NCBI RefSeq assembly: GCF_000716785.1
Contig: NZ_JNYY01000004.1
Coordinates: 124,001-188,000, forward strand
DNA: 64,000 nt
Source: Amycolatopsis vancoresmycina
Lineage (GTDB): Bacteria; Actinomycetota; Actinomycetes; Mycobacteriales; Pseudonocardiaceae
Direction of reading: 5' to 3'
Part shown: in pieces, positions 33,632 through 41,321 of the stretch
How positions within the stretch are numbered: position 1 is the stretch's first letter
Layout of the letters: the number at the start of each line of letters is the position of its first letter
Notes under the pieces: generated by a model
Told to the model about the DNA's origin: nothing
What the model saw: the letters and a program-made list of their open reading frames with translations, nothing else
The model's database searches: none
Translations under genes and position numbers: made by a program

Positions 33632-33973
33632 TTGACCCAGGATTCGTCCAGCGCCCAGTCCCGGACCGTCAGCGTCGACGACACCGGCGTGCGGCGGCGG
33701 CTCGCGGACGGCAGCGAAGAGGCCGTCACGTGGTCCGAGCTGTCCTCGGTGATGGTCCGGGTGATCCCCGACGGCCCGTGGAACGAAGACGTGTTCTTCA
33801 TGCTGGTGGGCACCGACGGCAAGGGGACCGCGGTCCCCAGCGGCGACCCGGCGGCCGACGCGCTGATCGAGCGCCTGCAGGCCCTGCCGGGCTTCGACAA
33901 CGAGAAGTTCATCGAGGCCATGACGACCGACGCCGACCAGGCGTACGTCGTGTGGGAATCCGGCCAGAACTGA
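33632..33973 (+). CDS. Conserved hypothetical protein
   Basis: 113 residues from TTG 33632, preceded by GGGAGC 6 nt upstream. Beta-rich and acidic (SVDDTGVRRRLADGSEEAVT, VIPDGPWNEDVFFMLVG, YVVWESG at the end). Such proteins sit in many actinomycete genomes without a known role; the layout recalls the small immunity-like or PH-like proteins, but no call is justified. The next gene starts 2 nt later. Confidence 0.62.
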   Translation: MTQDSSSAQSRTVSVDDTGVRRRLADGSEEAVTWSELSSVMVRVIPDGPWNEDVFFMLVGTDGKGTAVPSGDPAADALIERLQALPGFDNEKFIEAMTTDADQAYVVWESGQN

Positions 33974-33974
33974 C

Positions 33975-34253
33975 GTGCGCTGCCCGGTCTGCGGCGAAGA
34001 GAGCCTGAGCCCGCTCGCCGATTTCGACACGGCCTCCAGCATGGCGCGGATCTTGTTCAAGCGGCCCGGGTTCCTCGAGCCCCGGCCGGTGTTCCTGGTG
34101 CGGCACGCCCGGGTCTGCCGGTCCTGCTTCGCCGTGGTGCCCTTCCTCGACGAGCAGTACCAGCGCAAGCTCGCCGAGGAGTGGGACACCTTGATCCCGG
34201 TCGCCCCCGACGCTACGCCGGGAACTCCTCCGTCACCGGAATCCCCTTCTTGA
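33975..34253 (+). CDS. Small zinc-ribbon protein
   Basis: 92 residues from GTG 33975, 1 nt after the preceding stop, so the two genes are coupled. Two Cys pairs, CPVCG near the start and CRSC later (RVCRSCFAVVPF), would bind one zinc, followed by a helix EQYQRKLAEEWDTL. A Pro-rich tail ends the protein. Binding to nucleic acid or protein is possible, but there is no evidence for either. It overlaps the convergent OsmC stop by 41 nt. Confidence 0.62.
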   Translation: MRCPVCGEESLSPLADFDTASSMARILFKRPGFLEPRPVFLVRHARVCRSCFAVVPFLDEQYQRKLAEEWDTLIPVAPDATPGTPPSPESPS

Positions 34254-34614
34254 GCGTGCGGCTCACCGTGCAGAGCCGCTCGATCGCCCGGTCCACGGCC
34301 CCGGCCAGCGCTTCCCGCTGATCCGCGGCCAATGTCGACACGTCGACGTCGAAAGCGACGTGCACGGCGTCCAGCTCCGCAGCGCCTTCACGCCGATCCG
34401 CGGTGACGTTCACGCGGAACTTCGCGTCTTCGCCGATCCGCCGGACGATCAGCTCTTCGGCCGTCACCGCGCTGCAGCCCGCCGCCGCGATCTGCAGCAG
34501 CTCGGCGGGCGAGAACGCCCCTTCGGCGCCCTTCCGGCCCAGCCGGACCTCCGCGCCCCGCTCGTTGCGCCCGACGAACGCGTGCTCGCCAGTGCGTTCC
34601 ACTTCCAGTGCCAT
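34213..34614 (-). CDS. OsmC-family organic hydroperoxide protein
   Basis: 133 residues from ATG 34614, with GGAGGGGG upstream. The OsmC/Ohr fold's two redox cysteines are visible: IAAAGCSAVTAEELIVRR and AIERLCTVSRTLKKG. These thiol peroxidases reduce organic hydroperoxides with lipoylated or dithiol donors in the cytoplasm. The family includes both OsmC and Ohr; the start MALEVERTGEHAFVGR fits OsmC-like members. Confidence 0.88.
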   Translation of the reverse strand: MALEVERTGEHAFVGRNERGAEVRLGRKGAEGAFSPAELLQIAAAGCSAVTAEELIVRRIGEDAKFRVNVTADRREGAAELDAVHVAFDVDVSTLAADQREALAGAVDRAIERLCTVSRTLKKGIPVTEEFPA

Positions 34615-34630
34615 GCCCCCTCCAACCGGG

Positions 34631-35410
34631 TCAGGAAGCCGCTTGTTCCGGCTCCCACTGGGCAAGAACCGTGATCGTGCCCGGGTCGACCTCGGTGAAC
34701 CCGGCGTCCCGCACCGCGATCACCCGGTCGCGCCGCCACGCGCCCTCGGGGTCGTCGCCCGGGTGCAGTTCCTTCCACTGCACGGGGCTCGCCGTGCGCA
34801 CGGCGACCCGGAAGCCCCGCTCGGCCCAGGCGGCCCGCTTCGCGTCGTCCAGCAGCGCAGCCAGGATCATCGTCGCGTGGCCGACCTGCGCGGCGGCCTT
34901 GCCGACGGTCATCGGCACGTGCGGGTTGAGCAGCAGCAGCGGCACGCCGTTCGGGAGCGGGCCCGGCTCGTCAGGCGGCAGTTCGCTGCCCGAGATCTGC
35001 AGCCGCGCGACGTCCTTGGGCGTCTCGGTGACCAGGCCCGGCACGAGGGCGCGCGCCTGGGCGCCGTCGACCTCGACGGTGATGCCCGGCAGGTCCTGGA
35101 CGGCCGCCCAGTGCGCGCCCCGCGCCCGCCGTGCGACCTTCCGGATCCGGTTGTCCAGCCACGCGTGCATCGGTTCGGCCCACTCGCCGCCGGGCTGCGA
35201 GCGTTCGTCGAGACACACCGCGAGCGCGGCCGCCGCCGCGGCTTCCAGCAGCGGCGTGCGGCCGGGCGGCTCGGCCCGCTCGATGCGGAGGATCACCGGC
35301 ATCGCCCGGACTTCCCCGGGGAGCTCGCCGGAGGTGTCCGAGGTGTCTTCGGCCGGGAGCCCCAGCCAGAAGGCGTAGCGGGCGCCCAGGGGGTCGAGAA
35401 CGCTGCTCAC
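34631..35410 (-). CDS. Peptidyl-tRNA hydrolase 2 (Pth2)-domain protein
   Basis: 259 residues from GTG 35410, overlapping the serB stop by 4 nt. The C-terminal half holds the Pth2 pattern MTVGKAAAQVGHATM followed by an alpha/beta core (ILAALLDDAKRAAW, VIAVRDAGFTEVDPGTIT). Pth2 is chiefly archaeal and eukaryotic; actinobacterial versions exist in which an N-terminal region is added, as here (about 120 extra residues). Hydrolysis of peptidyl-tRNA is assumed from the domain only. Confidence 0.8.
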   Translation of the reverse strand: MSSVLDPLGARYAFWLGLPAEDTSDTSGELPGEVRAMPVILRIERAEPPGRTPLLEAAAAAALAVCLDERSQPGGEWAEPMHAWLDNRIRKVARRARGAHWAAVQDLPGITVEVDGAQARALVPGLVTETPKDVARLQISGSELPPDEPGPLPNGVPLLLLNPHVPMTVGKAAAQVGHATMILAALLDDAKRAAWAERGFRVAVRTASPVQWKELHPGDDPEGAWRRDRVIAVRDAGFTEVDPGTITVLAQWEPEQAAS

Positions 35411-36645
35411 GGACGCATCAGCTCGAGCCCGTCGGCGGCGTCGGCCGCTTCGACCTCGCCACGGGTGAGGCCGAGCACGAACAGCACGGCGTCGAGGTAC
35501 GGGTGCGACAGCGCGGTGTCGGCCACCTCGCGCAGCGCGGGCTTCGCGTTGAACGCGACCCCCATGCCCGCGGCCGACAGCATGTCGATGTCGTTGGCGC
35601 CGTCCCCGACCGCGACGCACTGCTCGAGCGGGATGTCGTACTCGGCGGCGTAGCGGCGAAGCACCTTCGCCTTGCCCGCACGGTCGACGACGTCGCCGAC
35701 GACCTTGCCGGTCAGCTTGCCGTCCACGATCTCGAGCTCGTTCGCCGCCGCGAAGTCCAGGCCCAGCTCTTCCACCAGGCCACCGATGACCTGCGTGAAG
35801 CCGCCGGACACCACCCCGGTCTTGAACCCCATCCGCTTGAGCGTGCGGATCGTCGTGCGGGCCCCCGGGGTCAGCTCGATCGTCGCGGCGACCTCGTCGA
35901 TCGCCGTGGCGGGCAGGCCCTCCAGCAGCGCGACCCGGCGTTCCAGCGACTCGGTGAAGTTCAGCTCGCCGCGCATGGCCGCTTCGGTGATCTCGCGGAT
36001 CTCCGGTTCGACGCCGGCGTGCGCGCCGAGCATCTCGATGACCTCGCCCTGGATGAGCGTGGAGTCGACGTCGAAGACCACCATGCGCTTGGCCCGGCGC
36101 GTGATCCCGGCCCGCTCGACGGCGATGTCGACGCCGACTTCGACGGCGGCGTCGGCGAGCTCAGAGCGCAGGGCGGCGTCGGCCTCGGGCGTGTCCCGGT
36201 CGACCGAGACGTACAGCTCCAGCCCGGTCACGGGGTAGTCGGCGACGCTGCGGATCGCGTCGATGTTGGCGCCGAGCGCCGCCAGCCGCCGGGCGACCTC
36301 GGAGAAGCCGCGCGCGGTGACCGGGCGGCCGAGCACGACCAGCACGTGGGTGGAGTCGCGGCGGCCGAGCGCGAACGGGTCTTCCCCGATCGCCGAACCG
36401 ATCTTGACGTCGACGTGCATCCCGACGGACGCCATCGCCTGCTCGACCGACTCCTGCAGGCCCTCCGGGTCGCGGTAGACCCCGGCGAGCACCCCGAGCA
36501 CGAGCTGCCCGCGGATGACGACCTGTTCGACGTCGAGCACGTCGACGTCGTGCCGGGTCAGCACGGCGAACAGCACGGACGAGACACCCGGCTTGTCGGG
36601 GCCGGTCGTCGTGATCAGGACGGGGGTCTGGGTCACTCTCGTCAT
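35407..36645 (-). CDS. serB: Phosphoserine phosphatase with N-terminal ACT domains
   Basis: 412 residues. Two ACT-type segments cover about residues 8-170 (ITTTGPDKPGVSSVLFAVLT, LVVLGRPVTARGFSEVARR), then the HAD phosphatase with the nucleophile Asp192 in FDVDSTLIQGEV, the SGGFTQV and KAKVLRRYAAEY motifs, and GDGANDIDMLSAAG. It makes serine from phosphoserine; the ACT domains usually mediate serine feedback. It is downstream of ctaD and coupled to the Pth2-domain gene. Confidence 0.94.
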   Translation of the reverse strand: MTRVTQTPVLITTTGPDKPGVSSVLFAVLTRHDVDVLDVEQVVIRGQLVLGVLAGVYRDPEGLQESVEQAMASVGMHVDVKIGSAIGEDPFALGRRDSTHVLVVLGRPVTARGFSEVARRLAALGANIDAIRSVADYPVTGLELYVSVDRDTPEADAALRSELADAAVEVGVDIAVERAGITRRAKRMVVFDVDSTLIQGEVIEMLGAHAGVEPEIREITEAAMRGELNFTESLERRVALLEGLPATAIDEVAATIELTPGARTTIRTLKRMGFKTGVVSGGFTQVIGGLVEELGLDFAAANELEIVDGKLTGKVVGDVVDRAGKAKVLRRYAAEYDIPLEQCVAVGDGANDIDMLSAAGMGVAFNAKPALREVADTALSHPYLDAVLFVLGLTRGEVEAADAADGLELMRP

Positions 36646-36701
36646 CCCTCGTTCGGCAACGCTGCACGATCAGTCTGCCGGTCCGGGGTCGAACATAAGT
36701 A

Positions 36702-36740
36702 GAGCGCGTGCCCGGCTTCACATAAGCCGGGCACGCGCTC
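36702..36740. terminator. Hairpin terminator downstream of ctaD
   Basis: Arms 36702-36718 and 36724-36740 are perfect 17-nt inverted complements (GAGCGCGTGCCCGGCTT and its complement) around a 5-nt loop. It lies 15 nt beyond the ctaD stop on the minus strand and 57 nt before the serB start, so it separates two genes of the same direction. No T-run follows, as is usual in G+C-rich actinomycetes. Confidence 0.7.
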
Positions 36741-36754
36741 CACTCGATCAGGGG

Positions 36755-38542
36755 TTACTTATCCCCTTGCTCACTCGCGTTGTCGTTCGAGTGATCACCG
36801 GGGATCACCGCTTCCGTGAGCAGCTGCGACGGCGCCGCGTGGCTGTTGACCTTCTGCTTCCCGAAGAAGCCGATCTCGCCTTCCTTGTGGATGCGTTCGA
36901 GCATGTGCGGGTAGTGCAGCTCGAACGCGGGCCGCTCGGAGCGGATCCGGGGCAGCTCGGTGAAGTTGTGCCGCGGCGGCGGGCAGGAGGTCGCCCACTC
37001 GAGCGAGTTGCCGTAGCCCCACGGGTCGTCCACCGTGACGATCTCGCCGTACCGGTAGCTCTTGAAGACGTTCCAGATGAACGGCAGCGTCGAGGCACCG
37101 AGGATGTACGCGCCGATCGTGGAGATCGTGTTCAGCGTGGTGAAGCCGTCACTGGTCAGGTAGTCCGCGTACCGGCGCGGCATGCCCTCGGCACCCAGCC
37201 AGTGCTGGACGAGGAACGTGCCGTGGAAGCCGATGAACGTGGTCCAGAAGTGCCACTTGCCGAGCTTCTCGTCCATCATCCGGCCGGTGATCTTCGGGAA
37301 CCAGAAGTAGATGCCGGCGAAGGTGGCGAACACGATCGTGCCGTAGAGCACGTAGTGGAAGTGCGCGACGACGAAGTAGCTGTCCGACACGTGGAAGTCG
37401 ATCGCCGGCGCGGCCAGCAGGATGCCGGTCAGGCCGCCGAAGAGGAACGTGACGATGAAGCCCATCGAGAAGATCATCGGCGTCTCGAAGGACAGCTGGC
37501 CCTTCCACATCGTGCCGATCCAGTTGAAGAACTTGATGCCGGTCGGGACGGCGATCAGGAACGTCATGAAGGAGAAGAACGGCAGCAGCACGGCGCCGGT
37601 GGCGTACATGTGGTGCGCCCACACCGCGACCGACAGGGCCGCGATGGCCAGCGTCGCCCAGACCAGGCTCTTGTAGCCGAACAGCGGCTTGCGGCTGAAC
37701 ACCGGGAAGATCTCCGACACGATGCCGAAGAACGGCAGCGCGACGATGTACACCTCGGGATGGCCGAAGAACCAGAACAGGTGCTGCCAGAGGATCACGC
37801 CGCCGTTTTCGGGGTCGAACACGTGCGCCCCGAGGTGCCGGTCCGCCAGCAGGCCCATCAGGGCCGCGGTCAGGATCGGGAAGGCGAGCAGGATCAGGAT
37901 CGACGTCACCAGGATGTTCCAGGTGAAGATCGGCATCCGGTACATGGTCATGCCCGGCGCGCGCAGGCAGACCACGGTGGTGATCATGTTGACCGCGCCG
38001 AGGATGGTGCCGAGACCGGAGACCACCAGGCCGGAGATCCACAGGTCCGCGCCGACGCCCGGCGAGTGGATGGCGTCCGACAGCGGGGTGTAGGCGAACC
38101 AGCCGAAGTCGGCGGCGCCACCCGGGGTCAGGAAGCCGGAGATCACGATCAGGCCGCCGAAGAGGTACAGCCAGTACGAGAACGCGTTCAGCCGCGGGAA
38201 GGCGACGTCCGGCGAGCCGATCTGCAGCGGCAGCACGAAGTTCGCGAAGCCGAAGAGGATCGGGGTCGCGTACAGCAGCAGCATGATCGTGCCGTGCATG
38301 GTGAACAGCTGGTTGTACTGCTCCTGGGACAGGAACTGCTGCCCCGGCCGCGCCAGCTCGGTGCGGATCAGCATGGCCATCGCGCCGCCCGCCATGAAGA
38401 AGGCGAACGACGTGACCAGGTACATGATCCCGATCTGCTTGTGGTCCGTCGTGCGGAACAACCGCAGCAGGTACGAACCCTTGACCGACTCGCGCGCGGG
38501 ATACGGGCGCGTCGCGATCGGCTTGGGGGCTACGGCCGTCAC
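36755..38542 (-). CDS. ctaD: Cytochrome c oxidase subunit I
   Basis: 595 residues from GTG 38542 (MTAVAPKPIATRPYPARESV); GGAGG 5 nt upstream selects this over the ATG at 38557. Twelve transmembrane segments and heme-copper ligands are visible: HGTIMLLLY with a heme a ligand, FWFFGHPEVYIVALP with the CuB histidine and the cross-linked tyrosine, VAHFHYVLYG with heme a and a3 histidines, and the proton-channel acidics of the A1 type. It is the catalytic subunit of the aa3 oxidase in the cytoplasmic membrane; the other subunits are not in this window. Confidence 0.96.
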   Translation of the reverse strand: MTAVAPKPIATRPYPARESVKGSYLLRLFRTTDHKQIGIMYLVTSFAFFMAGGAMAMLIRTELARPGQQFLSQEQYNQLFTMHGTIMLLLYATPILFGFANFVLPLQIGSPDVAFPRLNAFSYWLYLFGGLIVISGFLTPGGAADFGWFAYTPLSDAIHSPGVGADLWISGLVVSGLGTILGAVNMITTVVCLRAPGMTMYRMPIFTWNILVTSILILLAFPILTAALMGLLADRHLGAHVFDPENGGVILWQHLFWFFGHPEVYIVALPFFGIVSEIFPVFSRKPLFGYKSLVWATLAIAALSVAVWAHHMYATGAVLLPFFSFMTFLIAVPTGIKFFNWIGTMWKGQLSFETPMIFSMGFIVTFLFGGLTGILLAAPAIDFHVSDSYFVVAHFHYVLYGTIVFATFAGIYFWFPKITGRMMDEKLGKWHFWTTFIGFHGTFLVQHWLGAEGMPRRYADYLTSDGFTTLNTISTIGAYILGASTLPFIWNVFKSYRYGEIVTVDDPWGYGNSLEWATSCPPPRHNFTELPRIRSERPAFELHYPHMLERIHKEGEIGFFGKQKVNSHAAPSQLLTEAVIPGDHSNDNASEQGDK

Positions 38543-38677
38543 TCCTGCCTCCAACACTGAAACCTTGTGGTGGTCATCGTCGCGCCACCGGGGGTCGGGA
38601 AGGCCCGATCCGGCGGCTTAGGGGGATCGTAGCCCTCGCTACCGACAGTCGCGCGCACCGGCTGGCAAGATCGGGCC

Positions 38678-39493
38678 GTGGCCGACGACTACACCCGCGC
38701 GGCGGTCCGCGCGGCCCGCGCCGTGACCGCCCGGCTCGGCCTGCCCGACCAGGACCCCGACGTGCTCCACGAGCGGTCGAACGTGCTGGTGAGACTGGGT
38801 CCGCTGGTCGCGAGGGTGCCCGCGACGACCCGGCTGCTCCGGCCGGAACCGGCGGCCTGGCTGGCGCGTGACGTCGCCCTCTCGCGGTTCCTCACGGACC
38901 GTGGTGTGCTCGTCGTCTCACCCTCGGCGGATCCCCCGGCCGGGCCGCATTTCGCGGACGGCCTGCCGGTCACGCTCTGGCACCACACCCCGCACGATCC
39001 GGCCCACCGGTACGCCCCGGACGTCGTCGCGCGATCGCTCGCCGAACTGCACGCGGCCCTGCGCGAGTACCCGGGCGAGCTGCCCCGCCGCGGGCCGCTG
39101 GACGACCTGGACCGGCTCTTCGGCCGGTACGACCTCGACCCCCGCCTGCGTGCGGAAGCCGCGCGCGTCGAAGCCGGGCTGCCGGGCGTCGCCGTCCAGC
39201 CGCTGCACGGCGACGCGCACCCCGGCAACCTGATCGCGACCGCGGCCGGGCCGTGCTGGCTGGACTTCGAGGACACCTGGCTCGGGCCGCTCGCCTGGGA
39301 CCTCGGCATCCTGGGCCGTCAGGGCGGCCCGGAGTACCTGGCCGCCTACCCCGGCTCCGCGTCCGACGACGCCCTTCGCGCGTACACGCGGTTGCGCGAA
39401 CTCTTCGCCGTCGCCTGGCGCTTCGTGATCGCCCGGCGGTTCCCGGACCGCCTTCCCGAAGCCCGCTCGGCGCTCGACGCCTACTTCTCGTGA
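38678..39493 (+). CDS. Aminoglycoside phosphotransferase-fold kinase
   Basis: 271 residues. The kinase fold shows the catalytic loop LHGDAHPGNLIA (177-188, HGD-H-N) and the metal DFED at 196-199; the glycine-rich lobe is short. The family includes antibiotic kinases and choline or sugar kinases; neither resistance nor a substrate can be assigned. It overlaps the convergent hydrolase stop by 13 nt. A separate promoter in the 135-bp gap to the divergent ctaD start is likely. Confidence 0.82.
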   Translation: MADDYTRAAVRAARAVTARLGLPDQDPDVLHERSNVLVRLGPLVARVPATTRLLRPEPAAWLARDVALSRFLTDRGVLVVSPSADPPAGPHFADGLPVTLWHHTPHDPAHRYAPDVVARSLAELHAALREYPGELPRRGPLDDLDRLFGRYDLDPRLRAEAARVEAGLPGVAVQPLHGDAHPGNLIATAAGPCWLDFEDTWLGPLAWDLGILGRQGGPEYLAAYPGSASDDALRAYTRLRELFAVAWRFVIARRFPDRLPEARSALDAYFS

Positions 39494-40242
39494 GTCGCCG
39501 GGTACCAGGACAGGATCGCTTCGACCACGCCCGCGGGGTCCTCCAGCGGGGTCAGGTGACCGGCGCCCGCGAGCACGACCAGCGTCGAGCCGTCCATGAC
39601 CCCGGCCATCGCGCTCGCCGCCGCCACCGGGGTGATCGGGTCTTCTTCCCCGACGACGACCAGCGCGGGCACGCCGGCGTCCCGCAGCAGGTCGAGGGAG
39701 TCCGGCCGGGTCCGCAGGGCCAGCGCCGTCCAGGCGATGCCGGCGGGCGGCTGCGATTCGATCATCCCGCGGACCGTCTCGACGAGCTCGGGACGCTGCT
39801 CCCGCATCGATTCCGCCAGCAGGGTGGGCAGGTTCCCTTCGGCCAGCCAGGTCGCGGTGCCCTCCCGTTCGACGCGGGCCGCGACGTCGAGCCGGGTCTG
39901 CGCGGCCTCGGGCGTGTCGGGCGTGGCCTTGGTGTCGATGAGCACGAGCCCGCCGACGCGTTCCGGCGCGAGCCGCAGCACCGCCATGGCGAGGTAGCCG
40001 CCCATCGAGCAGCCGCCGAGCACGACCCGGTCCAGTTCCAGCCGGTCGAGCAGGGCGACGACGTCGCGGGCGGCGTCTTCCAGGCTCGGTTCGCGATCGG
40101 TCTCCGGCAGCGGCGAGCGGCCGAGCCCGCGCTGGTCCGGGGTGATCACCCGAAGGTGTGAAGCGAGGGGCTCCCGCACCGCGTTCCACATGCGGGAATC
40201 CAGGGGGAAGGCGTGGAGGAGGACCAGCGGCAGTTCGGTCAT
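39481..40242 (-). CDS. Alpha/beta hydrolase
   Basis: 253 residues from ATG 40242. The nucleophile Ser79 is in GGCSMGGYLA, the oxyanion stretch VLLHAFPLDSRMW precedes it, PALVVVGEEDPITP carries the acid, and VLAGAGHLTPLEDP the histidine. The layout is that of 3-oxoadipate enol-lactonase or esterase-like hydrolases; the substrate is unknown. It is divergent from the GNAT gene by 40 bp. Confidence 0.88.
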   Translation of the reverse strand: MTELPLVLLHAFPLDSRMWNAVREPLASHLRVITPDQRGLGRSPLPETDREPSLEDAARDVVALLDRLELDRVVLGGCSMGGYLAMAVLRLAPERVGGLVLIDTKATPDTPEAAQTRLDVAARVEREGTATWLAEGNLPTLLAESMREQRPELVETVRGMIESQPPAGIAWTALALRTRPDSLDLLRDAGVPALVVVGEEDPITPVAAASAMAGVMDGSTLVVLAGAGHLTPLEDPAGVVEAILSWYPATHEK

Positions 40243-40282
40243 GCGCGTCATTTTGTCGGACCCCGCCGCTAGCTTGGCCGAC

Positions 40283-40780
40283 GTGTTCACCGACATCGAA
40301 ACCGACCGGCTCCTGCTGCGTCCGCTCCACGAGGCGGACCGGCAGGCGATGGTCGACATCCACACCGACCCGCGCACCAACCGCTTCCACCCCGACCCGC
40401 CCGACGTCCCGCGCGCGTCGGAGATGTTCTCGGGGTGGCTGGCGCACTGGGCCGAGCACGGCTTCGGCTACCCCGCGGTCACCGAACGCGGCGGCACCGA
40501 GGTGATCGGCACGTGCGGCGTGCGGCTCCGCGAGTTCAACGGCGAGAAGGTGCTCAACCTCGGCTACCGGTTCCGGCCGTCGGCGTGGGGCAAGGGGTAC
40601 GCGGTCGAGGCCGGCCAGGCGGTCCTCGGGTGGTGCGCGCGCGAGCTGCCGTCGGTGCCGGTGCTGGCGAGCGTGAGCATCGCGAACAAGCCGTCGCTGA
40701 GGGTGGCGGAGCGGCTCGGCTTCACGGAGTACACGGAGGAGCTGTACGAGGGCGCGATGTCGCGGCACTACCGGCGCTGA
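40283..40780 (+). CDS. GNAT-family N-acetyltransferase (RimJ/RimL-like)
   Basis: 165 residues from GTG 40283. The acetyl-CoA loop RPSAWGKGYAVEAG is present, the first strand TDRLLLRPLHEADR and later ANKPSLRVAERLGF are typical of the RimJ/RimL branch that acetylates protein N-termini or small substrates. Substrate unknown. Divergent from the alpha/beta hydrolase. Confidence 0.85.
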   Translation: MFTDIETDRLLLRPLHEADRQAMVDIHTDPRTNRFHPDPPDVPRASEMFSGWLAHWAEHGFGYPAVTERGGTEVIGTCGVRLREFNGEKVLNLGYRFRPSAWGKGYAVEAGQAVLGWCARELPSVPVLASVSIANKPSLRVAERLGFTEYTEELYEGAMSRHYRR

Positions 40781-40813
40781 GGCCGGGCGCTGTTTGACAA
40801 CTCCAGAGCGAAG

Positions 40814-41122
40814 TCACCAGCGGCGGGAGGGCCGCCGCCGGGCCCGCGCTTCCCAGCAGGCCCGGTGCCAGTGCCGCCGGTCGGCGACCGAGCCGGTCTC
40901 GTCGGCCGGCCAGACGACGAGGTGCGGCGTCCCGGGCCGGATCTCGTGGTCGCACCCGGGGCAGCGGTAGACCTTGGTGGCCTGGCTCCCGGGCACCGTC
41001 CGCACGAGCCAGTCCCCATCGGTGCCGGACTCGGCCCTGGCCCACCCGGTGGCGGCACCGAGCTCCCGCTCGGGCGGCGGCCCACCGTCCGAGCGGCGGC
41101 CGGGACGGTTGCGTCGTGGCAC
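40814..41122 (-). CDS. Conserved actinobacterial zinc-ribbon-like protein
   Basis: 102 residues from GTG 41122 (VPRRNRPGRRSDGG). The conserved core is KVYRCPGCDHEIRPGTPHLVVWP followed by RRHWHRACWEARAR: two Cys and then His/Cys residues that could bind one zinc. It is widespread in actinomycetes, where it is sometimes labelled an ATP/GTP-binding protein without evidence. The same frame is open upstream through the 21-bp array to 41500, so a longer N-terminus that would encode heptad repeats is formally possible. Confidence 0.72.
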   Translation of the reverse strand: MPRRNRPGRRSDGGPPPERELGAATGWARAESGTDGDWLVRTVPGSQATKVYRCPGCDHEIRPGTPHLVVWPADETGSVADRRHWHRACWEARARRRPSRRW

Positions 41123-41154
41123 CCCCAAACGGTAACCGCGCCCCCACCCACCCC

Positions 41155-41315
41155 CGCGAGTCGTCCCCCTGGGTACGCGAGTCGTCCCTCCAGGTACGCG
41201 AGTCGTCCCTCCAGGTACGCAAGTCGTCTCTCCAGGTACGCGTGATGCCCCGCCAATCACGTGAGATGCCCCCTCAATCACACGTGATGCCCCTCCAATC
41301 ACGCGTGATGCCCTT
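41155..41315. repeat. 21-bp tandem repeat array, eight units in two subtypes
   Basis: Eight contiguous 21-bp units. Units 1-4 (41155-41238) share cgcgagtcgtccctcc, units 5-7 (41239-41301) share cgcgtgatgcccctcc, and unit 8 is degenerate, ending at the octopine-dehydrogenase stop. At the join of the second type ATCACGCGTGAT is a perfect 12-bp palindrome (41297-41308). On the minus strand each unit carries a GGAGGG core. 21 bp is about two helical turns, so the same motif faces one side of the DNA. It lies between two minus-strand genes. Confidence 0.9.
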
Positions 41316-41321
41316 GTCGGC

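Noticed and set aside
41155..41315. CRISPR-like repeat array
   Set aside because: The units are contiguous 21-mers with no unique spacers, and no cas gene is nearby.
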